Shown here in pieces: positions 56,300 through 64,000 of a DNA stretch of 64,000 nt (position 1 is the first letter of the stretch; each line of letters starts with the position of its first letter). The stretch comes from Haematobia irritans (taxonomy: Eukaryota; Arthropoda; Insecta; Diptera; Muscidae): assembly GCF_050003625.1 (NCBI RefSeq), contig NC_134399.1, positions 147,802,473-147,866,472 on the forward strand. The letters are read 5' to 3'. The notes under the pieces were generated by a model. The model worked only from the letters and a program-made list of their open reading frames with translations. It made no database searches and had not been told where the DNA came from. A program made the translations under genes and the position numbers.

Positions 56300-57564
56300 T
56301 GAGAGAGCTTGAAAACCCATTTTAGAACTGATCTAAAAATAACCAAAAATAAAGAAGGTTTAGTATGTCAACGAATTGGCGCCAATGATATTTTATTTAC
56401 TTGTACTTAGTTTTCGCATTTATGGCAAAGAAGAATGGTAGTTGAAAATTCAAAAATATCAACAATTTTCGTTATTTTAACAATTATCGTTATTTAACAA
56501 ACATGAATATTCACATTTTAATGCTGGAGAGCTCTAACGATAGCCACTTGTGGTTTTCCAGACAAATATAAAGCAACAACACTATCACGCTTGAATAATT
56601 TAATTTTCGAATGAAATTGATCAAAATGCATTTTTAAGCTCTTAAACAATAAAATGAATAAACTGAATCTATCAGCTGGCAAATAATCGGTTTAAAAATG
56701 AAAACAACCTTAATGTAGTTGCAACACCTATCAGCCACCCCATATATAAAAATTTAAATATTTAGATCATTTTAAGCATCGGTACCAAACCTGTGGTATT
56801 TCCATCAGTGGCTTTTTAGACCATTTTCCCATAGGCAACGATTACCTATATTATCGATTTACCTATAAGTTTTCTAATGAAGATAAAAATATGGCATAGC
56901 ATACCCAATAACACCCAATGAGCCACCAAGACGCCGCCTACGGGACAATTTTCATGAAAATTCCATAACCAAATTGCAGAATGTTGAAAATTTCAGAAAA
57001 TTTGGAAATCTGAATTATGTCTCAAAAACAACTACAAATTTATGAAAAACGTTTCTTTGTTTTTTTTTTTTCAGAAATAAAAGAGGAAAACATGGAAAAT
57101 TGAAAAGGGTCTACACTGCAAGAAATATCAAAAATATACTTTGAACCCTTGCGAAAAAAATTTAATAGAAACTACTATTTCGGGAGCGCTATTTAAGAGG
57201 GAGTGATATTGAATTAAGTTGGTGCTTGCTGCTTGCTGCTTACAAAATTAACATTTTATTTTTCCTTGGTTAATTAATCTGCTACTCCTTGGATACTTTG
57301 TATATTGTCGGAACAAAAATATGATCCGTGTTTGCGTTATAAACCAACACAAATGGTTTTAATAAATAAATAATTTCTTAATTCACATTGCAAATGCTAT
57401 AAACGTCAGTTTTTCGAAAGAAACAAATACCACAAATGGAAAAAAATTCGCTAGTTTTTCGCATTTTTTGGTTTAAATATTGAGCATAAGCAATAGAAAT
57501 AATCAATCATAGATCAAAATATAGGGAATTGGGTTATTTTTCAGGAACCAAAAAAAAATTTCAC
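56300..57564. other. Unique AT-rich sequence, no gene seen
   Basis: No splice-bounded coding frame, terminal inverted repeats or tRNA-like boxes. Confidence 0.35.
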
Positions 57565-57812
57565 AATTTTACTACCAATTTTTGCTCGGTTTTTAGAGGG
57601 CATATGGACCTACATCAATAACAACTACATGTACAAATTTTCAAGTCGATAGCTTGTTTCGTTCGGAAGTTGGCGAGTTTGATCGACTCAAAATTTCCCC
57701 ACGACCCAGAATATATATTTTTAATTGGGTCTACGACCAATATTTCGGTGTGTTTCAAATGCAATACAAATCTTTTATACCCTCATTCTCTGGTGGAGGA
57801 TATAAAAAAATT
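57565..57812 (+). repeat. Family A tail-module fragment (copy A7)
   Basis: ACCTACATCAATAACAACTA, AAGTCGATAGCTTGTTTCGT, CCACGACCCAGAATATATAT and CTGGTGGAGGATATAAAAAA. The GACGGACGG run is deleted. Confidence 0.8.
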
Positions 57813-58737
57813 TAAACATTCATTTTCATATATAATTCGAAACTACTTGAGAATACCTATTTTCTCTTCGATTCCTAAAAGATAACGAAGTTTCCTACAT
57901 TTTTATGTATGACAATAAAAATAATTGTGAGATTTTATAATCAATTTTTACACAATTTTATATATGAACATAACCTTTTGTTATATCCTCAAATATTCAA
58001 AATCGCATACCCACTATTTCACAAGTAGGGTTGTTGTTTCGAATCCCTTCAAAGAATTTTAGTGAATAAAAAGTTTTGGAAATAATATTTCTAACATTAC
58101 GAAAAATCTGAAAAATAATATTAAATTAGAATTAGTACTGAAATGTATTTATTGGAAAGGTTTAGCATGGGATACGAGAAAATTACCAGGTATTTCAATG
58201 TTAGCCAAGGATAGTGATTAGATTTATGCAAATAAATTTTCAGAGCTTCAGGGAAATTTTCACATTCCAAACGTAAAATATTGAAACTACTACATTTGTT
58301 TTTACTCTTTAAATTATCCATACATCATTGTTTTGCAGTTGTTCTTTTTGTATGTGATAACAAACACTATATGCTATGAATTTCATTTATTTAAGACTTT
58401 TTCTTTTAAAAACTTCGAATGAAATCAAAAGCGAACTGTACACGCACAATCCTGTGCTGATATTTTGCAACCTGCGGCGATTAATGTTTTGCATATGCAA
58501 CACTTGTCAGTATGAATTTCACAATCTATGTTCATTCATTTGAATCCATTCTGTGAAGTACACTCAAGTGAAATTAATATTTGCATAAAATATTATGGTT
58601 TGCCGCAGGTAATATTTGCGGTATTTGTTGTCATTCAAATACACCTGTGTCATACATTCTTACGTGATAAACCAATATTTACATATAGTCGTATCAACCA
58701 AGCAAACAACTAATCTCGGCTATCTTAAAACCTTTTA
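57813..58737. other. Unique AT-rich sequence, no gene seen
   Basis: Nothing recognisable. Confidence 0.35.
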
Positions 58738-61345
58738 TGGAAATAGTGCGAAAAATAAATAAACCAGTACTTCATAAGCTTTGAGATGGGCTATCTCGAA
58801 TTGATTATTTTCACTATTATTATAGAAAAATTGAAACCACATGCTATGTATGACTAACAATCAAAGTACAAGGATTAGGGAAATTGAAAATAGAAAACAG
58901 TTTTATAAAACTTTAGTGTCTATTAATTTTTTTTTATTTACTCTTATAGAGGTTTATAAAAAATGCCACAAAAATCCGCTTTTGATTAGTATATGAATGG
59001 CCGTAAGTTGAAATGCCATAAAATGTAGGAAACACCACAGAGAAGAGTTATTCCTAAAGTAAGTGAGAGCTTGACCCAAAACACACGCAGAGAAGGAATA
59101 CGATCAACACAAGCTTGTTGAAACCATGTTATTTTCTCGGAAATTATATATCTTATTTTGGAAAGCATGTTATGTTTGGCTAGAAAAGAATGTTTTTGCA
59201 ACAAAAATTTTACATGGTAGCAGTGATAAATTGTGCTCTTGAAACAGGTTTGAGGTGATCATCAGAGACAAATTCATGATGTTGTTTGGAGTTGATCTGA
59301 TGTAACAAAGCAAAGTTTTCGCGTCAATATGTGACAATAAATGAAACCTGTCCGTACACTTCCCAGTGGAAGTCCAGTCTACAATAACCCGCGAAGACAA
59401 TACATATACGATGAATTCACTCCAAACTTAACAATATTCTATAAAAGTTATGGTATCTGTATATTAGGATTGACACTTCTTCTTTAAGGAAATAGTGCGA
59501 AAAATAAATAAACCAGTACTTCATAAGCTTTGAGATGGGGTAGCTTGAATTGATTATTTTCACTATTATTATAGAAAAATTGAAACCACATGCCGTGTAT
59601 GACTAACTTCAATCAAAGTACAAGGATTAGGGAAATTAAAAATAGAAAACAGTTTTATAAAACTTTAGTGTCTATTAATTTTTTTTATTTACTCTTATAA
59701 AGGTTTATAAAAAATGCCACAAAAATCCGCTTTTGATTAGTATATGAATGGCCGTAAGTTGAAATGCCATAAAATGTAGGAAACACCACAGAGAAGAGTT
59801 ATTCCTAAAGTAAGTGAGAGCTTGACCCAAAACACACGCAGAGAAGGAATACGATCAACACAAGCTTGTTGAAACCATGTTATTTTCTCGGAAATTATAT
59901 ATCTTATTTTGGAAAGCATGTTATGTTTGGCTAGAAAAGAATGTTTTTGCAACAAAAATTTTACATGGTAGCAGTGACAAATTGTGCTCTTGAAACAGGT
60001 TTAAGGTGATCATCACAGACAAATTCATGATGTTGTTTGGAGTTGATCTGATGTAACAAAGCAAAGTTTTCGCGTCAATATGTGACAATAAATGAAACCT
60101 GTCCGTACACTTCCCAGTGGAAGTCCAGTCTACAATAACCCGCGAAGACAATACATATACGATGAATTCACTCCAAACTTAACAATATTCTATAAAAGTT
60201 ATGGTACCTGTATATTAGGATTGACACTTCTTCTTTAAGGAAATAGTGCGAAAAATAAATAAACCAGTACTTCATAAGCTTTGAGATGGGGTAGCTTGAA
60301 TTGATTATTTTCACTATTATTATAGAAAAATTGAAACCACATGCCGTGTATGACTAACTACAATCAAAGTACAAAGATTAGAGAAATTGAAAATAGAAAA
60401 CAGTTTTATAAAACTTTAGTGTCTATTAATTTTTTTATTTACTCTTATAGAGGTTTATAAAAAATGCCACAAAAATCCGCTTTTGATTAGTATATGAATG
60501 GCCGTAAGTTGAAATGCCATAAAATGTAGGAAACACCACAGAGAAGAGTTATTCCTAAAGTAAGTGAGAGCTTGACCCAAAACACACGCAGAGAAGGAAT
60601 ACGATGAATCCAATCCTTTTGAAACCCTGTTATTTTCTCGAAAATCTTATTAAAATCGTATTTTGGAAAGCATGTTATGTTTGCCTAGAAAAGAATGTTT
60701 CTGCAACAAAAATTTTACATGGTAGCAGTGACAAATTGTGCTCTTGAAACAGATTTGAGGTGATCATCAGAGACAAATTCATGATGTTGTTTGGAGTTGA
60801 TCTGATGTAACAAAGCAAAGTTTTCGCGTCAATATGTGACAATAAATGAAACCTGTCTGTACACTTCCCAGTCGAAGTCCAGTCTACAATAACCCGCGAA
60901 GACAATACATAGACGATGAATTCACTCCAAACTTAACAATATTCTATAAAAGTTATGGTATCTGTATATTAGGTTAGGTTAGGTTAGGTTATGTGGCAGC
61001 CTGATGTATCAGGCTCACTTAGACTATTCAGTCTGTTGTGATACCACAGTGGTGAACTTCTCTCTTATCACTGAGTGCTGCCCGATTCCATGTTAAGCTC
61101 AATGACAAGGGACCTCCTTTTTATAGCCGAGTCCGAACGGCGTTCCATATTCCAGTGAAACCACTTAGAGAAGCTTTGAAACCCTCAGAAATGTCACCAG
61201 CATTACTGAGGTGGCATAATCCACCGCTGAAAAACTTTTTGGTGTTCGGTCGTAGCAGGAATCGAACCCACGACCTTGTGTATGCAAGGCGGGCATGCTA
61301 ACCATTGCACCACGGTGGCTCCCATCTGTATATTAGGATTGAAAC
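58738..61345. repeat. Recent tandem triplication of a 751-bp unit
   Basis: Units begin with GGAAATAGTGCGAAAAATAA at about 58738, 59488 and 60239, and end with TATATTAGGATTGACACTTC. Copies 1 and 2 appear to differ at only a handful of positions; copy 3 is more diverged around 60604-60660 and carries a SINE at 60971. Each copy has the same short minus-strand frames (72-76 codons, MSSRVIVDWTSTGKCTDRF and MLQKHSFLAKHNMLSK), which match no family I know. Confidence 0.93.
60971..61323 (-). mobile_element. tRNA-derived SINE (copy S9) with 14-bp target duplication
   Basis: Full-length, with four GGTTA repeats in its tail (left) and head CACCGTGGTGCAATGG on the minus strand. ATCTGTATATTAGG occurs at 60960-60973 and 61324-61337. 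It is present only in the third copy of the 751-bp triplication. Confidence 0.93.
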
Positions 61346-61470
61346 TTCTTTTTAAGCCATTCTTGAATGATGCGTACTGAGTGCGATGATGCTGAGTCAT
61401 ATTGAAATATCCATGGTCTGCGGTCGAAATATTTATCTGCGCAGCGGGTCAATACTACTTTTTCCCGATA
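61330..61470 (-). pseudogene. Tc1/mariner transposase fragment
   Basis: On the minus strand DKYFDRRPWIFQYDSASSHS followed by VRIIQEWLKKKFQS matches the region around the second catalytic Asp of Tc1/mariner-type transposases (WxFQxDSAPxH, then an N/I-QEWL helix). Pro is lost after DSA. A related fragment lies at 28600-28800. No complete gene is present. Confidence 0.6.
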
Positions 61471-61810
61471 ATATTAGGCATTTATTTTAAACCAACGGTT
61501 AATAAATACAAGCAAACGACCATCGGCCAATACGGCGGTCTACAACAATACTAAATGGTGAATTAAATTTTGAGCTTTGGTCAGACAACTCGATCATTTC
61601 GTTTGAAATATCCACGGTCTGCGGTCGAAATATTTATCTGCGCAGCGGGTCAATACTACCTTTTCCCGATAATATTAGGCATTTATTTTAAACCAACGGT
61701 TAATAAATACAAGCAAGCGACCATCGGCCAATACGGCGGTCTACAATAATACTAAATGGTGGATTAAATTTTGAGCTTTGGTCAGAGAACTCGATAATTT
61801 CGTTTGTTAA
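61404..61810 (+). repeat. Tandem duplication of about 200 bp
   Basis: GAAATATCCATGGTCTGCGG at 61404 recurs as GAAATATCCACGGTCTGCGG at 61604. The following text (CAGCGGGTCAATACTAC, GGCCAATACGGCGGTCTACA, TTTGAGCTTTGGTCAGA) is nearly identical. The duplicated unit contains the transposase fragment, so the duplication arose inside the dead element. Confidence 0.9.
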
Positions 61811-61959
61811 CAAAATACTCAATGTGGAATGGCTTCTCAAATTTGGTAACTAGCCATTATCGTGCCAGCGAAGCATCTCCTAGGCATTTACTAGTTCAAT
61901 TTATTTTGTGCATCGCTGAGCCCTCGCACTTTTTTCAATGACTCATTTTCAATATATAT

Positions 61960-62100
61960 GTTGTATCATTCAATGAAAACATTAAATTAAAATTAAGTTT
62001 TGATTTAATTTTGTTTCAATTAAAAAAATTGTTGAACCAATTAAATTTTTGATTGAATATTTTTTAAAAATTTAATAAAATTTTAATTGGAAATATTTTG
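61960..62100. repeat. AATT-rich low-complexity repeat (family E)
   Basis: TTTGATTTAATTTTG, GAACCAATTAAATTTTTGAT and AATTTTAATTGGAAATATTT link it to 27370-27705 and 44725-44900. Confidence 0.45.
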
Positions 62101-62113
62101 ATGATATTTTTAC

Positions 62114-62342
62114 CTGTATACTATGACGTGAAGGAGCAATGACAGGAGAATCCAAAGATGTATCCATATTTTTATGCTGTATGGCTATAACGATAGCAAC
62201 TTTTGTAAGTAATCTTTCAGGTTCAGACAAGCGGTTTACGAATGGTAGCAACCTTTGAGTGTAATACTTACCACTGTGCAGTAAATTTAATAGCCAAGTG
62301 ACAAACTTTACATTTTCCCCTAAATCATCTGAGCTTTCCAAA
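62114..62342 (-). CDS. Putative exon of an unidentified gene
   Basis: On the minus strand an open stretch of about 76 codons has clear protein-like composition: SSDDLGENVKFVTWLLNLLH, then SGKYYTQRLLPFVNRLSEPE, RLLTKVAIVIAIQHKNMDTS and LDSPVIAPSRHSIQ. It ends at ATACAG|GTAAAA, a good donor at 62113, and begins after an AGAATAG acceptor-like string at about 62343, close to a SINE insertion. The amphipathic leucine-rich pattern suggests an all-helical cytosolic domain. I do not recognise the protein, and it could be a retrocopy or decayed fragment rather than a live exon; flanking exons are not visible. Confidence 0.45.
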
Positions 62343-62358
62343 CTATTCTCTTTATTAG

Positions 62359-62590
62359 GGTAGGTAAGGTTGGGTATAGCTATTACCACTCTCACTTAGA
62401 CTATTCAGTCCATTGTGATACCACAGTGGTGAACTTCTCTCTTGCCAATGAATATCGCCCGATTCCATGTTTAGCTCACTGACAAGGGACCTCCCTTCTT
62501 TTATAGCCGAGTCTGAACGGCGTTCCACATTCGGTGAAACCATATAAAAGAAACCTTCAAACATTCAGAAATGTCACTATTATTACTGAG
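62359..62590 (-). mobile_element. tRNA-derived SINE, 5'-truncated (copy S10)
   Basis: Tail AGGTAAGGTTGGG, body ACCACAGTGGTGAACTTCTC and GACAAGGGACCTCC in reverse order. The tRNA-like head is lost after about 62590. Confidence 0.75.
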
Positions 62591-62599
62591 AAGAGATAA

Positions 62600-64000
62600 T
62601 TCATTCTCTTAAGTAGAATGCGAATACCAAGTTCGCGTAATTCGGACCAGAAAAAAATTTGCCATTATCAGTGTTGGAAAAGCTGTTATTAATATAGTTG
62701 TTGTACTTGGCGGATTCCCAAATCAAATCGCTCTACTAAGTATTTCGGAATCCTGAAGTAAAACTTCAAACCCATACAGAAATAATGGAAGACAAATAAC
62801 CTTAGAATAACCTTAAAAACTCTTTTGTTTTTCTATCAACCTGCAACCGAATCCAGCTATATGGGTTGTAATATCTGTAGTCTTAAGAGACGATTAATAG
62901 GCTTAAGGGTTTCATTACATTTGGAAGAGAACACATTTGCTTATCCCGTTGAAAACCTCATAAATATGAACTAAGCTAAAGCATAAACTAAGCTGAGCTA
63001 ATGCTTTACCAAACGAATTCTAGCCCCCCTAGATTCTGTGTGATAACATCTAATGTTGTAGACCTTTATCCATTTTTATAGTATGTCCAAGGCGTCCAAA
63101 TAAGATGAAGTCCTAAATCATAATTAACAAAATTATTATTCCACCTCATGCGACATGCGATTAATTGCCTTTTCGTGGAATTTTTAAAGAGGCAGATCTA
63201 CCGCAAACCTAACTTACGAGCCCACCTAATTCTCTTTGCATTTCTAATGACTTACCCACCCTAATACACGAAGAGAAATGTCCATCGTGAACTTATTTGC
63301 CAGTGTGTATGTTCAGAATAAATAAATATACAATGGCTGATCGGCTTTCAGAAATGTTGATTTTTAAGTGTCCCCAAGGCAAGACGAGTAACAAAAACTT
63401 TCTACTTGTTTATTTATCTTACGAACCGCCTGTTTGTATTTATACACAATCCTCTCGTCATCTCTTTGTTTTCTATGGCATATCAGGAAGAAAATCGTTA
63501 TTTAATATCACCAATTGAGCTAGCAGGCATCGAAGGTTCATTTCATGTAACTAATAAAAGAAGAAGAAGAAGAAAAAACGAAGAAAATTGAATGGTTTTT
63601 TGTAACGACAAGTAAAAGTAGTAACTTTGTTAGCAAATACTATCTTGTAGATTGTATCAGGAAATATTTTCGTAGCAACAAAAAAAGCACAACAAAGGAA
63701 CAATAACTATTTGTTGTGATTTTTTTTCTTCAGCTGATTACATTTCGTATTTTTCCTAGTTGATTCAGGTCTTTAAGTAGACATATTGTCGATTACAGTG
63801 TTCGCATAAGGAACACTTTATATTGTAAATTTAATTTTTTAGTGCGCTCATTAAAGAAATGGGTAAAAAAACTGATGGGGACTAAGATTTTTATCTTAGA
63901 AATTTAGTATGTTTTTTAGTATAGTGCTGATTCTTTTCTATGTTTGCAATGCTGGCATAAACGGTCTGGTAATCCAAGCAATATTGGCCGAAGAATTCTT
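62600..64000. other. Unique AT-rich sequence, no confident feature
   Basis: A minus-strand stretch at about 62690-62830 (LRLFVFHYFCMGLKFYF, then IPKYLVERFDLG) faintly resembles the C-terminal region of LINE polymerases, but it is too weak to call. An AGA-rich run lies at about 63557-63575. Confidence 0.3.

Overview
This is an AT-rich, repeat-saturated stretch of a nuclear insect genome. I infer a calyptrate muscoid fly of the Stomoxys / Haematobia / Musca type. The grounds are a mariner with Himar1-like ends and transposase, ten or so copies of one tRNA-derived SINE, abundant 152-153-bp-period interspersed repeats, and very low gene density with intron-like unique sequence. There are no bacterial-style genes, rRNA genes, true tRNA genes or CRISPR arrays.

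Layout. 0.4-7.1 kb: interspersed repeat families A and B plus a composite element with two tRNA-like heads. 7.5-19.1 kb: SINEs, a second long family A copy (11.6-13.9 kb), a small piggyBac-like MITE and two decayed LINE fragments. 19.2-28.8 kb: two perfect or near-perfect inverted repeats, family C, a TA-flanked MITE, a decayed Himar1-like mariner (25.86-27.13 kb), a TTAA-flanked piggyBac-like MITE and a Tc1/mariner fragment. 30.7-33.2 kb: a family A copy split by a poly(A)-tailed retrocopy of the tRNA m3C methyltransferase METTL2 (minus strand). 33.6-39.6 kb: hAT-type MITEs with 8-bp target duplications, one nested in a SINE and carrying another SINE. 39.8-41.7 kb: unique sequence that may hold a promoter and 5' exon. 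42.1-44.5 kb: family C split by a PIF/Harbinger-type element with a TTA duplication. 45.1-52.5 kb: families A and B and four SINE copies. 52.5-53.7 kb: unique sequence with a convincing coding exon ending in a GTATGT splice donor. 54.5-57.8 kb: family B and A fragments and two Penelope/hammerhead-like motifs. 58.7-61.3 kb: a recent 751-bp triplication. 62.1-62.4 kb: a putative minus-strand exon. The remainder is unremarkable.

The only full-length protein-coding frame of recognisable cellular function is the METTL2 retrocopy. It keeps the whole methyltransferase domain open and preserves two homologous N-terminal modules in tandem, which suggests that the parent gene has two alternative first exons. 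The second notable point is that repeat families A, B and C, although diverged, share a 152-153-bp internal period and, at one end, a common module. They look like descendants of one ancestral repeat architecture.
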